From Bradyrhizobium cenepequi (lineage in GTDB: Bacteria > Pseudomonadota > Alphaproteobacteria > Rhizobiales > Xanthobacteraceae), in NCBI RefSeq assembly GCF_020329485.1, contig NZ_JAGKJI010000033.1:16650-80649 (forward strand): a stretch of 64,000 nt of DNA. Reading direction: 5' to 3'. The translations under genes and the position numbers were made by a program. Shown here in pieces: positions 1-9,035 of the stretch (its first letter is position 1; each line of letters opens with the position of its first letter). The notes beneath the pieces are model-generated. The model searched no databases and had not been told where the DNA came from. It was given only the letters and a program-made list of their open reading frames with translations.

Positions 1-1978
1 GCTCCCGGCCCTTCGCGACGCGATCGGGCTTGAGCTTCCAGGCCTGATCGTCGAACAGCTGCGACGGCCATTTCGGCGCGGTCAAACCGCCGAAGCGCGG
101 CGGCGTCTGGCTGAAGGGATCGGGGCCGCGCAGCATCGATTCGATCCACAACAAATTCTGCACCTCCACCGACGAACGGAACAGCGTGTCGGCCGGATAC
201 TCGGGCGACATGTTGATCAGCGCGGTCACTCCCAGCGCCTCGCCGGCATTGCGGATCAGCGGCTGCTCGATCGAGGCGTCGTATTGCGCGTATTTGAGCC
301 ATGGCACGGTCCAGATCGGCGGGAAGCTGACCGGCGCGTCCTGGGCATGCAGATTCTTCTCGAAGCCGCTGAGGCCGTTGATAACCGGGTTCTGCGAGAA
401 GACCTGGTTGCCGATGCGGTTGAGCGCGTCAAGACGGCCGAATCCCTCTTCGGTGTCCTTCTGCGGATCGCCATTTTCGGTCGTCTTGTCGGCTATCGTC
501 TTGTCATAAGTCTTCTGCCAGTCGATCAGGAATGTGCCGATTGCTGCCAGCTTTTGCTTGAGGACGCTGCGGTCTGCATCGCTTGCGTCGGGCCCGAGCA
601 CGCGATCCGCGAAGCGCTTGAAACGGAACGGCACATACAAGGTATAGGCAATCGACAGGCCGGTCGCGAGTTCGAGCTTTTTCAGGTCGGTCATGGCCGG
701 GCCGCCGTCGAAGCGCACGGCCACGCCCTTGTAGTGAAGCTGTCCGGTGTGACAGGCGGCGCAGGTCAGCCCGATCCTGTCGTCTTCGCGGCGGCCCGTC
801 GCCGGATCGACAACGCCGGTCATCCGCGCGAAGCCGACCGGCAAGCCGTCGACATTCTCAACCGGTGTCTTCCACAGGCCCGAAGATGCCGGCGTCGGTG
901 TCGTCTCGAAGATGCTTGCATAGCCGAAGCGACGCAGTGTGCTGTCGTCGGTGTGGATGGTCTGAGGGCTTGGAATGAAGCCGAAGCGCTCAAGATAGGG
1001 GCTGTCCTTTATCAGTCCGGGCTGGCTGAACAGGTACAGGTATGGCTGCTCCAGCGCGACGAACCACGCATAGGGCACCGGAAATGTCGCGGTGCCCTGG
1101 CTGACATGGTGGAACCAGTAACGATCCTCGCGCGACCAATTCTGGTCGAGCCAGTACGCAGCCTTGGTCGCCGGCGCGTCCGGCAGCGGAGGCGGCAGCA
1201 ATTGTGCGAGCTTGTCGGGCAGGAGGGCCCTGACGTGATCCGGGAACTGAGTGAGCGCAACCAGCAGCGCGATCACCACGGCCGCGGCGCTGCCGAGAAC
1301 GCAAAGCGCGCGCCGGGCGGGGGCGACTTCCGGTTGGGATTCGATGCGCGCGACAATCCGCTCGGGCAGCCGGCGATCGACGAACAATGTCCTCACCTCC
1401 GTGACGCTGAGGTAGCGGTCCTTGCCTTGGCCCTTGCCCATGATGCGAAGCAGGACGGGCCATTCGCCCTTCATCAGCAGTGGGTCGTACCAGCGCCGGT
1501 CGTCTTTCGCCCGTTCGAAATTGGCGCGCATGAAGGTCGTGATTTCGGACACCGTCAGGCCGCGCTCGACGTCGCCGGCGGGATTCGTGCACTCCTGGCC
1601 GAACTCGGCAAGGCGCGCGATCTGGTCCTCGTGCACATGGGCGTGGGTGTCAAGAATGCGCGAGCCGACGCCGTGCTTATCGAGTGGCCCGTCGCGCAAC
1701 GCATCCAACTCGGCACCGGACCACCAGCTCTTGAGCAGGCGCCAGGGACTGAGGCCGTTCGCCACGAGCGCGACGAGATAAATCTCGATGCGAGCCCGTA
1801 TCTTGCTCAGCCCCGTCTCTCCGCTGGCCGCTCCGATTGTCCTTGATAGCGTCGAGAGGGGGACGATGTGGCCGTCGACAAATCCTTCCGCGACCAGCGC
1901 ACGCAGGAACGGGCAAGGATTGTTCGGAGAAACGTCGATTGGCGGCGTGACCGGCTTCTTGGTGCGGGGGTCGTGCAT
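1..1978 (-). CDS. RoxA/di-haem cytochrome c peroxidase-like protein, membrane-anchored (3' end outside window)
   Basis: The minus-strand frame is open from an ATG at 1978 to the left edge (about 659 codons, C-terminus missing). It starts with a roughly 220-residue soluble region. A hydrophobic segment follows near residues 223-240, likely a membrane anchor, and then a haem-binding domain with a CAACH c-type haem motif at residues 406-410 inside a GLTCAACHTG context. The text around the haem (EDRYWFHHVSQG, SIEQPLIRNAGEALG, LFRSSVEVQNLLW) resembles the rubber-oxygenase RoxA / di-haem peroxidase group known from the Burkholderiales, xanthomonads and bradyrhizobia. The second CXXCH, if present, lies outside the window. 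The haem domain should be periplasmic. The N-terminal extension before the anchor is unusual for a secreted RoxA. Whether it cleaves a polymer or acts as a peroxidase cannot be told. Confidence 0.72.
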   Translation of the reverse strand, partial: MHDPRTKKPVTPPIDVSPNNPCPFLRALVAEGFVDGHIVPLSTLSRTIGAASGETGLSKIRARIEIYLVALVANGLSPWRLLKSWWSGAELDALRDGPLDKHGVGSRILDTHAHVHEDQIARLAEFGQECTNPAGDVERGLTVSEITTFMRANFERAKDDRRWYDPLLMKGEWPVLLRIMGKGQGKDRYLSVTEVRTLFVDRRLPERIVARIESQPEVAPARRALCVLGSAAAVVIALLVALTQFPDHVRALLPDKLAQLLPPPLPDAPATKAAYWLDQNWSREDRYWFHHVSQGTATFPVPYAWFVALEQPYLYLFSQPGLIKDSPYLERFGFIPSPQTIHTDDSTLRRFGYASIFETTPTPASSGLWKTPVENVDGLPVGFARMTGVVDPATGRREDDRIGLTCAACHTGQLHYKGVAVRFDGGPAMTDLKKLELATGLSIAYTLYVPFRFKRFADRVLGPDASDADRSVLKQKLAAIGTFLIDWQKTYDKTIADKTTENGDPQKDTEEGFGRLDALNRIGNQVFSQNPVINGLSGFEKNLHAQDAPVSFPPIWTVPWLKYAQYDASIEQPLIRNAGEALGVTALINMSPEYPADTLFRSSVEVQNLLWIESMLRGPDPFSQTPPRFGGLTAPKWPSQLFDDQAWKLKPDRVAKGRE

Positions 1979-2152
1979 GGCGCAACATCCTGAGCGCAAC
2001 GAATCATGAAAAGCGATCGCCCGATAGAAGCGGACGAAGTCTTAACATCCAGAATACAAGCGAGATGTTACGCTACTACAGCGTGTGGCAAAGCCTGGCC
2101 GAACCCTCAGTGAGCGAACGATCGGAGGTGCCGTGCTGGATTGCACGATCGT

Positions 2153-3946
2153 TCACGATTCGGCGGCAAGCTTCCGGGTTTCGACAAGGGTCAGCCGGGC
2201 GAGCGGTATGCCGGCCTTCAAGAGACCCTCACGATAGTGCTCGATATCGGCCGGCTGTTTCCAATGGAAATTCCTCAAATGCCGATCGACGGTGAAAGTC
2301 GGATAGTTGGACATCAGAACGCTGGTTGCGTCCGCCGCCTCTTTGGTCCGTCCCAATTGGGCCAGCGCGGCTGCGCGGATCGCCAGCGCCGGCATATGGT
2401 TCGGATTGATGTAGAGCTGCTCGCGCGCCCAGGACAGCGTCGCGTCGTATTGTCCCAGGAGGTAATGGCTGAACGCGTTCAAGGCCGCCCACTGGTACCG
2501 CGGGTCACTGTTGGCGCGCTGCGCCCCCATGGAAAAGAGCTCGATGGCCTGGCGATGCTCGCCGCTCACGAGGTGAACATATCCAAGGACGCCGCGTGCA
2601 CCCATATCGTATGGGTTGAGCGCCACGGCGCGGTTCGCGGCATCCATGGCCGCTTCGTAGTGTCCCTCTACCGAACGCACATAGGACAGGATCTGAAAGG
2701 CGAAGGATGAGCGCGGATCGAGCCGAACGCTGGCCTCGGCAAGGCCGACTATCGACGTCCACAGTTCGCGCGTGCGCTTGATCCAGCCAAACTGGATGCT
2801 CTGCACCTGGATCGTCGCGAGATAGGCATGCGCGATCGAAAGCGTCGGATCGAGTGCGATCGCTTCCTTGAACAGCGCGATGGAAGCCTCGTAGTCCTGC
2901 TTGGTGTGCCGATAGTAATAGGAGAGCCCTTTCAGGAAGCGATCCCACGCCGTGACATCGTTGGAAATGCGGGCAGGTGCGGACGCCTCCGCGCGGAATA
3001 TCTCGGTGGCGATCGCCGCGGAGAGACTGGTCGTGATCTCGTCCTGCATCGCAAACAGGTCGCCCATGTCGCGGTCATAGCGGCCGGTCCACAATTGCTC
3101 GCCGTTCTCAGGCGCGACCAACTCGGCCGTCACCCGGACCTTGCTGCCGGCCCGCCGCACCGAGCCCTGGATCAGGTAGGTCGCATCGATCTCGCGCGCG
3201 ATCAGGCGGGTGCTCACATTCTTGCCCTTGAAAGAGAATGTCGAGTTGCGGCTCAGCACCCGATAGAAGGACTGTAGCGAGAGCGCGTGGATCAGGTCTT
3301 CGGTTAATCCATCGGAAAAATATTCGTCGCTGGAGTCGCTCAAGTTGGCGAAGGGAAGCACACCGACGATCGCGGTCCGACACTGCCCCGGCAGGCTCGA
3401 CGAATCCCGTGGCTGACGCTCACGCGCCTCCGAGCCGCCCGGCTCCCAGGTGAAGACCTCCACCGGGTCTGCGATGTTCTTGAAGCGATGGCTACCGGAA
3501 TTGACCAGGGTTGCTTTGAGGTGCTTGCCGGCCTCCTGATACGCCTTGGCCGAAGCGGCCAGCCCGCCTGGCGGGGAAACCGTCTCAAGCCGGACGGCGA
3601 TGTTGACATCATCCCCGAACAGTTCGTCCTCGTCGGCCATCACATCGCCCATGTGAACGCCTATCCGGAACTGCATGACACGGTCGGCGGGAAGCTGGTT
3701 GTTACGTTCCGCCATCAGCATCTGCATCTCGATGGCGGCCTCCAGGGCTCCGACGATGCTCGGAAATTCCAGCAGGAAGCCGTCGCCGGTGTTCTTTACG
3801 ATACGGCCGCCATGATTGAGGATGATTGGATGGATCGCGGTTCGATGGGCTTTGAAGGCGGCATGCGTGCCCGCTTCGTCGGCACCCATCATCCGCGAGT
3901 AGCCGGCGACATCGGCGCAGACTATGGCAGCTAGCCGTCTCTCCAT
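2153..3946 (-). CDS. Class III adenylate/guanylate cyclase with TolB-like and TPR domains
   Basis: Predicted cytosolic nucleotide cyclase of the type expanded in bradyrhizobia. Using the ATG at 3946 the protein has 597 residues. Residues about 1-165 form a class III cyclase homology domain with the metal-site segment VCADVAGYSRMM and the NTGDGFLLEF loop. Residues about 190-330 are a TolB N-terminal-like domain (VLPFANLSDSSDEYFSDGL), and the rest is a string of TPR helices. The product is probably cAMP, but the sequence does not settle cAMP versus cGMP. An in-frame ATG at 4006 and a TTG at 4066 lie upstream. I prefer 3946 because MERRLAAIVCADVAGYS is the usual N-terminus of this family, although its ribosome site is not strong. 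It is monocistronic, and the next gene is divergent. Confidence 0.85.
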   Translation of the reverse strand: MERRLAAIVCADVAGYSRMMGADEAGTHAAFKAHRTAIHPIILNHGGRIVKNTGDGFLLEFPSIVGALEAAIEMQMLMAERNNQLPADRVMQFRIGVHMGDVMADEDELFGDDVNIAVRLETVSPPGGLAASAKAYQEAGKHLKATLVNSGSHRFKNIADPVEVFTWEPGGSEARERQPRDSSSLPGQCRTAIVGVLPFANLSDSSDEYFSDGLTEDLIHALSLQSFYRVLSRNSTFSFKGKNVSTRLIAREIDATYLIQGSVRRAGSKVRVTAELVAPENGEQLWTGRYDRDMGDLFAMQDEITTSLSAAIATEIFRAEASAPARISNDVTAWDRFLKGLSYYYRHTKQDYEASIALFKEAIALDPTLSIAHAYLATIQVQSIQFGWIKRTRELWTSIVGLAEASVRLDPRSSFAFQILSYVRSVEGHYEAAMDAANRAVALNPYDMGARGVLGYVHLVSGEHRQAIELFSMGAQRANSDPRYQWAALNAFSHYLLGQYDATLSWAREQLYINPNHMPALAIRAAALAQLGRTKEAADATSVLMSNYPTFTVDRHLRNFHWKQPADIEHYREGLLKAGIPLARLTLVETRKLAAES

Positions 3947-4187
3947 AACCGTGTCTGTACTCCGGAATCGGTCGATGACTGCCGAGGGCGCGGCCGACCG
4001 TTCCATTTTTCTTATAAAGCAAGATGTGCCTGGCGGAAGCCCGAACCGGAGATCATAGTAATGCAAACGTTCCGGAATTGGCAGCGGATCGCCTCGGAAA
4101 TGTTAGCTGCACGATTTTTATGTAGCGGAACAATGCGGCACGGCTGTCCCTGTCAGTCGGCCAACGATCGCGCGAGAGACCACGACG

Positions 4188-4823
4188 ATGCTCGGAATTC
4201 ACGAACTATGGCTCTTCATTCTTTCGGGGCTGCTGCTTAACGTCACGCCGGGGCCGGACACCGCCTATATCATCGGCAGGAGCCTGCAGCTCGGATGGCG
4301 CGGCGGGGCGGCGGCCGCGATCGGTATTAGCTGCGGCTGCCTTTTTCATGTCCTTGGGGCGGCGATAGGGCTTTCAGCGCTGCTGATGACCTCCTCACTG
4401 GCCTTTGCCGTCCTCAAATGGGTTGGCGCAGCCTATCTCCTGTTCACGGGTGTCCAGATGCTGCTGTCACGCCAGCGTCCGACCGCGGATGTCGCCCTTC
4501 AGGGTGACGCGCCGACGCTGCACCGGGTCTTCTGGCAGGGCGCGCTGACCAATGCGCTCAATCCGAAGGTGGCGTTGTTCTTCCTCGCTTTCCTGCCGCA
4601 GTTCGTGGCCGCTGATTCGCCGCACAAGACCGTCGCGTTCCTGCTGCTCGGCGCAATCTTCGTCTTCAACGGCACGCTGTGGTGTCTCGGTGTGGCGGCC
4701 TTTGCAGCGCGGGCGGCGAGGCGGATCCGTCGCTCCAGCGGCGTGATCGCCTGGATCAACCGCACGCTCGGCGGGCTGTTCGTCTATCTTGGCTTCCGTG
4801 TCGCGATGCTGGAGGCGCGCTAA
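4188..4823 (+). CDS. LysE/RhtB family amino-acid exporter
   Basis: This 211-residue inner-membrane protein is hydrophobic along most of its length, with about six membrane segments. It carries the family signature near the N-terminus (GLLLNVTPGPDTAYIIGRSL, residues 13-32) and the conserved NPKVALFFLAFLPQFV segment near residue 124. LysE/RhtB proteins export amino acids such as lysine, homoserine or threonine by proton exchange; the substrate here is unknown. The length matches the family. It stands alone: a divergent cyclase gene lies upstream, and its stop is only 3 bases from the stop of the convergent TauE gene. Confidence 0.9.
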   Translation: MLGIHELWLFILSGLLLNVTPGPDTAYIIGRSLQLGWRGGAAAAIGISCGCLFHVLGAAIGLSALLMTSSLAFAVLKWVGAAYLLFTGVQMLLSRQRPTADVALQGDAPTLHRVFWQGALTNALNPKVALFFLAFLPQFVAADSPHKTVAFLLLGAIFVFNGTLWCLGVAAFAARAARRIRRSSGVIAWINRTLGGLFVYLGFRVAMLEAR

Positions 4824-4826
4824 AAC

Positions 4827-5579
4827 TTAGCCATGGATCTTCACCAGCGCGCTGCCAGCGAGATAGAGCCCGAGCAGGATCATCGCGATCAGGAACCAGC
4901 GGCGGAATGCCTCCGGCTGCAGCCGTGACCGCACCGCCTGCCCGATGAACATGCCGATGAACGACGCCGCCATCGCCACCGCGCCGGGCAGCGCAGTCGC
5001 CGCGGTCAATACGCCGGCGGCGGTAAGATTGAAGGCGAGAGCGATAGTGGCCGTCGTGAAGAACACGCCGAGCGCCTGCACCAACTCATCCTTCTCCATG
5101 CCGATCGCCTGCATGAAGGGCATCGAGGGGATCACCTGCACGCCGGTTGCCGCCGAGATCACCCCGGTCACGAGGCCGACGATGCCGCCGATCCATTTCT
5201 CGTCGCGGCGAGCGACCTTGAAGCTGACGCGGCTGAGGCCAACGACCGCATAGATGATGAGCAGGAGACCGAGCACCACGGTGCCATACGGCGCATAAGG
5301 CCCGGTCAGCAGCCCGCGGTTCAGCCAGATGCCGACCACGGTGCCGATCATCAGTGGCCATAGCCGCTTGATGATGTCGCGCAGATAAGGGCCGACGAAG
5401 GTCTGCCAGACGTTGGTGACGATCGCCGGCACGATCACGATCGAGATCGCCTGCGCAGGCGGCATCGTCACCGCCAGCAGTCCCATTGAAACCGTCGGCA
5501 GGCCAAGCCCCAGCGTTCCCTTGACAAAACCGGCAAGCAGGAAGGCGAAGGCGATCAGGATCAGCATCGAGTCGAACAT
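4827..5579 (-). CDS. Sulfite exporter TauE/SafE family permease
   Basis: Inner-membrane transporter of 250 residues with about eight hydrophobic helices and the family's two glycine-rich repeats (LAGFVKGTLGLGLPTVSMGL near the start and GLVTGVISAATGVQVIPSMP in the second half). Family members export sulfite, sulfoacetate or related organosulfur or thiolic anions. The start is placed at the ATG at 5579 (MFDSMLILIAF), which begins directly with the first membrane helix; an upstream in-frame codon at 5612 would add a charged tail. A LysR regulator is transcribed divergently 89 bases away and probably controls it. The substrate cannot be inferred from the sequence. Confidence 0.88.
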   Translation of the reverse strand: MFDSMLILIAFAFLLAGFVKGTLGLGLPTVSMGLLAVTMPPAQAISIVIVPAIVTNVWQTFVGPYLRDIIKRLWPLMIGTVVGIWLNRGLLTGPYAPYGTVVLGLLLIIYAVVGLSRVSFKVARRDEKWIGGIVGLVTGVISAATGVQVIPSMPFMQAIGMEKDELVQALGVFFTTATIALAFNLTAAGVLTAATALPGAVAMAASFIGMFIGQAVRSRLQPEAFRRWFLIAMILLGLYLAGSALVKIHG

Positions 5580-5668
5580 GTCTGCAGATTGACCGATCGG
5601 CGGGAGCGGCACAATCTGGAGATTACGGAGAGTGCCTTCGGCTCTTCCGAAGGTAAATGGAGCCCGAT

Positions 5669-6559
5669 ATGCGCTTCGACCTGGTCGATCTGCAGCTCTT
5701 CATCGCGGTGGCGGAGACGCGCAGCATCACCAATGGCGCTTCCCGCGTTCACCTGGCGCTGGCGTCCGCCAGCGAACGTATCAAGGGATTGGAGGCTGCG
5801 CTCGGCGTGTCGCTGCTCAAGCGCGGCCGCCGCGGTGTCGAATTGACCGCCGCCGGCGAAAGCCTGCTCGACCACGCGCGGATCGTGATCCACAATGTCG
5901 AGGCGCTGCGCGGCGACCTTGCCGCCTATGCCAGCGGCGTCAGGGCGAGCGTACTGTTGCTCGCCAACACATCGGGCCTGTCCGAACATCTGCCGCGGGC
6001 GCTAGCGGCCTTCCTGCGCGAGCACCCCGACATCAATGTCGACGTCGAGGAGCGAGAGAGCGCCGACATCGCGGCCGCGATCGCGACCGGGGCCGCGGAT
6101 CTCGGCTTCGCTGCCGAGCACGCCCTGCCCGAAAGCGTCGAGCGCTTCCTGTTCAGCGAAGACCGCCTGACGCTGGTGGCCTCGCGCCGCAGTGATCTCG
6201 CAGGCCGGCGCCAGATCGATTTCCAGGACGTGACCGGCTACGACTTCGTCGGGCTGACCGCCTCTACCGCGCTGCAGGCCCACATCGCAAAGCACGCCGC
6301 CCGGCTGGGCGCCCGCCTGCGGTTCCGGGCGCGCCTGCGCGATTTCGACGCGATCTGCCAGATGGTCGCGGCCGATGTCGGCATCGCCGTGATCCCGGAA
6401 ACGGCTGCCCGGCGCTGCGCCCGGTCGATGCCGATCGCGACGATCCGGCTCCGCGACTCCTGGGCCGACCGGAAACTCACCATCTGCGCCCGCAGCTTCA
6501 AGGCGCTGCCGCGCCCGGCGAAGCTGCTCGTCGACTATCTTCGCAAGGGCGCGCCGTGA
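5669..6559 (+). CDS. LysR family transcriptional regulator, divergent to TauE permease
   Basis: A 296-residue LysR regulator. Residues 1-60 hold the winged helix-turn-helix (DLQLFIAVAETRSITNGASR ... LEAALGVSLLKR), followed by the periplasmic-binding-like effector domain. The ATG at 5669 is chosen because GGAG at 5659-5662 lies six bases before it; the ATG at 5657 would add four residues (MEPD). Divergent pairing with the TauE/SafE gene, with a short shared intergenic region, is the classical LysR arrangement and suggests it activates that exporter in response to the exported anion. This is inference from layout only. The gene is followed 12 bases later by the end of the convergent hisN. Confidence 0.9.
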   Translation: MRFDLVDLQLFIAVAETRSITNGASRVHLALASASERIKGLEAALGVSLLKRGRRGVELTAAGESLLDHARIVIHNVEALRGDLAAYASGVRASVLLLANTSGLSEHLPRALAAFLREHPDINVDVEERESADIAAAIATGAADLGFAAEHALPESVERFLFSEDRLTLVASRRSDLAGRRQIDFQDVTGYDFVGLTASTALQAHIAKHAARLGARLRFRARLRDFDAICQMVAADVGIAVIPETAARRCARSMPIATIRLRDSWADRKLTICARSFKALPRPAKLLVDYLRKGAP

Positions 6560-6571
6560 TGGGCTGCTCGC

Positions 6572-7351
6572 TCAACCATTGAGCAGCTTCATCGCCGCCT
6601 CATGCACGCGCGGGTCGCCGGCCGCGATGATGCGGCCGCCGCTCTGCGCCGGCTTGCCTTCCCAGGTCGTGACGATGCCGCCCGCGCCGGTGACGATCGG
6701 GATCAGGGCCGCGATGTCATACGGCTTCAGCTCGGTCTCGACCACGAGGTCGAGATGGCCGGCCCCAAGCATGCAGTAGGAGTAGCAGTCGCCGCCATAG
6801 CGCGTGAGCTTGGTGGCGCTCTCGATCCGCGCAAAGCACGCCCGGTCGGTGGCGTTCATCAGCAGCGGACTGGTGGTGTAGGCCGTCGCCTCGCTCAGCG
6901 ACGCGCAGCGCCTGACCGACAGCCGCCGCTCGCCGGACGGACCGGAATAATGGGCTGAGCCGTTGTCGCCGGAGAACCGCTCGCCGATATAGGGCTGATG
7001 CATCATGCCGAACACCGGCGTGCCCTTGTGCAGGAGCGCGATCAGCGTGCCCCAGATCGGGAAGCCGCCGATGAACGACTTGGTGCCGTCGATCGGATCG
7101 AGCACCCAGACATATTCGGCGTCTTCGCACTCATTGCCGAATTCTTCGCCGATGATGCCGTGCTGGGGGAAGTTGGCCTTGATCAACCGCCGCATCACCG
7201 CTTCCGCTACGCGGTCGGCCTCGGTCACGGGATCGAAATCATTGACGCTCTTGTTGTCGACGGAGAGCGAGGTGCGGAAGAACGGCAGGATGGTTTCGCC
7301 GGCGGCGGTCGCGAGGCGGCCGATGAAGGCAGTGAAATCGATGACCGGCAC
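6572..7351 (-). CDS. hisN: Histidinol-phosphatase, inositol monophosphatase family
   Basis: Predicted cytosolic Mg-dependent phosphatase of 259 residues that converts histidinol phosphate to histidinol in histidine synthesis. The inositol-monophosphatase fold is shown by the metal ligands in IIGEEFG (about residue 65-71), WVLDPIDGTKSFIGG (residues 82-96) and GGDCYSYCMLGAGHLDLVVE, where the second-half aspartate lies. This form of HisN is the usual one in Rhizobiales. The start is a GTG at 7351 with AAGGA about seven bases upstream. A broader sugar- or inositol-phosphate phosphatase activity cannot be excluded. The mmgR-like small RNA lies on the opposite strand beyond its promoter region. Confidence 0.88.
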   Translation of the reverse strand: MPVIDFTAFIGRLATAAGETILPFFRTSLSVDNKSVNDFDPVTEADRVAEAVMRRLIKANFPQHGIIGEEFGNECEDAEYVWVLDPIDGTKSFIGGFPIWGTLIALLHKGTPVFGMMHQPYIGERFSGDNGSAHYSGPSGERRLSVRRCASLSEATAYTTSPLLMNATDRACFARIESATKLTRYGGDCYSYCMLGAGHLDLVVETELKPYDIAALIPIVTGAGGIVTTWEGKPAQSGGRIIAAGDPRVHEAAMKLLNG

Positions 7352-7694
7352 GGCTGTTCCTTAAAGCGCGATGCGAACTGGCAATTTAACGCTATTGCCT
7401 AGCTCAATCCGGGGTGATCCGCACCGACATTGAGGAGGCTCGTCGCTGGCATTTTGAATGCCGCGATGCTGTCCCGGTGCCGCTATGAATTTTGGTACTA
7501 GGTGCATCACGAAATCGGGAGGCTGCAGCTTAAGGATGGCATTATTGGTTCATTTCTTCATGAAGATGTTGAAAGAAAACGACAAAATTCGACTTTAGCC
7601 CTGTGTTGCGGGTCTGCAAGCCCTGCGGATATTGCATGGGAAATGAATCTAAAACCGCTTGCGTTTTGTGCGGCGCGGCCGCATATTGTTGCGG

Positions 7695-7782
7695 TGCGGT
7701 AGCGCCTCGCGCTATCGCTGCCCTCCTTGGGCGTTTCCTCCCTAGACTTGGGCCGCTTGTTCATTCAAGCGGCCCTTTTTTC
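7695..7782 (+). ncRNA. mmgR: mmgR/suhB-like small RNA (alpha-r8 family)
   Basis: The stretch has the layout of the rhizobial MmgR (suhB) small RNA: a short hairpin (GCCC at 7720-7723 pairing with GGGC at 7729-7732), then the single-stranded TTTCCTCCCT at 7734-7743 that is conserved in this family, then a strong terminator hairpin with a T run. A plausible promoter is CTTGCG at about 7658 with GCATAT at 7681, so the transcript would begin near 7693-7698; the exact 5' end is a guess. In Sinorhizobium, MmgR limits polyhydroxybutyrate granule accumulation. The position next to an N-formylglutamate amidohydrolase gene and cpdR agrees with what I recall of the family's conserved neighbourhood. Confidence 0.75.
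7750..7781 (+). terminator. Rho-independent terminator of the mmgR-like RNA
   Basis: A perfect 10-base-pair stem (GGGCCGCTTG at 7750-7759 with CAAGCGGCCC at 7766-7775) closes a six-base loop and is followed by six T residues and then CTTTT. It is oriented for plus-strand transcription and ends the small RNA before the convergent amidohydrolase gene. Confidence 0.92.
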
Positions 7783-7836
7783 TTTTGTGGTTCTCGCTGT
7801 CATTCAGGGCACTCGTCCCGAAATGACGTTGAACGG

Positions 7837-8724
7837 CTACTCCGCCGCCGCCTGGAACGGACCGAGGTCGCCGAGCGGAACTTCCGCTAGGGCCTCCGCC
7901 AGAGCCGCGAAATCGGCCACCACCTGCGCAAAGCGCGGCCCGCGCTCGCGCCGGCGCTCATCCATGTAGACCGCGCGGTTGAGCTCGAGCTGAACAGTGT
8001 GCAGCCCGCTCGCCGGGTTGCCGTAATGCTCGGTGATGAAGCCGCCGGCATAGGGCTTGTTGCGGCCGATCGAGTAGCCAAGCCCGCTCATGGCGTCCTC
8101 GACCACATCGGGGAGTACCGGCGCGCAGCTGGTGCCGTAGCGGTCGCCGATCACGATGTCGGACCGCCGCGGCTCGTCCCTGGACACCCCGATCGACGGC
8201 ATCGAGTGGCAGTCGATCACGACGGCGGTTCCGAATGCCTGGTGCGCCTTGTTGATCAGCCGGCGCAGCGCCCGGTGATAGGGCTTGTACAGCGCCTCGA
8301 TCCGCGACAGCGCCTCGTCGACATTGAGCCGGTCGCGATAGATCTCCTGGCCGTCGCCGACGACGCGCGGGATCGTGCCAAGCCCGCCGGCGACCCGCAT
8401 CGAGCGCGTATTGGCAAAGCTCGGAAGCCGGCCTGTGAACATGCGCGGATCGAGCTCATACGGCTCCCGGTTGACGTCGACATAGGAGCGCGGGAAGTGC
8501 ACCCGCACGACCGGAAAGCCGCGCTCGCTCAAGCCTTCGATCAACTCGTCCATGAACGAATCTTCCGAGCGCCTGAGCGAAGCCAGGTCGATCCTGGAGG
8601 CGTTCAGGAATTCGGCCGGATAGACCGAGCCCGAATGCGGTGAGTTGAAGATGATCGGCGCCCGCCAATTGACGGGCTCGACGATCTCGAACGGAGGCGA
8701 CAATTCACCGACAGGCGTGCTCAT
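7837..8724 (-). CDS. N-formylglutamate amidohydrolase family protein
   Basis: A 295-residue predicted cytosolic metal-dependent amidohydrolase (N-formylglutamate deformylase fold) that would hydrolyse N-formyl-L-glutamate or a similar acylated amino acid. Typical segments are IIFNSPHSGSVYP near residue 25, a histidine-rich metal-binding region (VVIDCHSMPS), and the C-terminal ITEHYGNPASGLHTVQLELN block. The ATG at 8724 (MSTPVGELSP) is preferred to an upstream in-frame codon at 8766. There are no other hut genes here, so a role in histidine use is not supported by context. It is divergent from cpdR, an association conserved in rhizobia. Confidence 0.88.
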   Translation of the reverse strand: MSTPVGELSPPFEIVEPVNWRAPIIFNSPHSGSVYPAEFLNASRIDLASLRRSEDSFMDELIEGLSERGFPVVRVHFPRSYVDVNREPYELDPRMFTGRLPSFANTRSMRVAGGLGTIPRVVGDGQEIYRDRLNVDEALSRIEALYKPYHRALRRLINKAHQAFGTAVVIDCHSMPSIGVSRDEPRRSDIVIGDRYGTSCAPVLPDVVEDAMSGLGYSIGRNKPYAGGFITEHYGNPASGLHTVQLELNRAVYMDERRRERGPRFAQVVADFAALAEALAEVPLGDLGPFQAAAE

Positions 8725-9035
8725 CGTCCGGCGCCGTCCCTTCAATTCCGCTGGGGCTTCCAGCACGATTCTGCCGGAAAAACGGAGGTTTTGTGTGCGC
8801 GCATTGTCGATAATCGCACCCCTTCTGCCAAGCGAAAAAAAATTGTGAGCTGGACTGGAATGCCTCTTAAGAACGGGAAACGCCCGACGTGATTGATTCG
8901 CGTGCCGTTCCGGTCCACAACTAAACTAACCATCGCGTCGGCGGCGCCCGGTCATCTTTCACTCGAAATTTACCGTCTGTCGGGCTTAGTGTGCGGACCG
9001 ATCCTCCCCAGCCGGGATTCGACGAAATCAACGCC

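Noticed and set aside
284..1846. 520-codon open frame on the plus strand
   Set aside because: It is antisense to the haem protein gene, whose frame carries CAACH, a membrane helix and family motifs. The plus-strand product has no recognisable features; long antisense frames are normal at this GC content.
7603..7890. Open frame across the small RNA region
   Set aside because: The sequence is explained by the mmgR-like RNA and its terminator.
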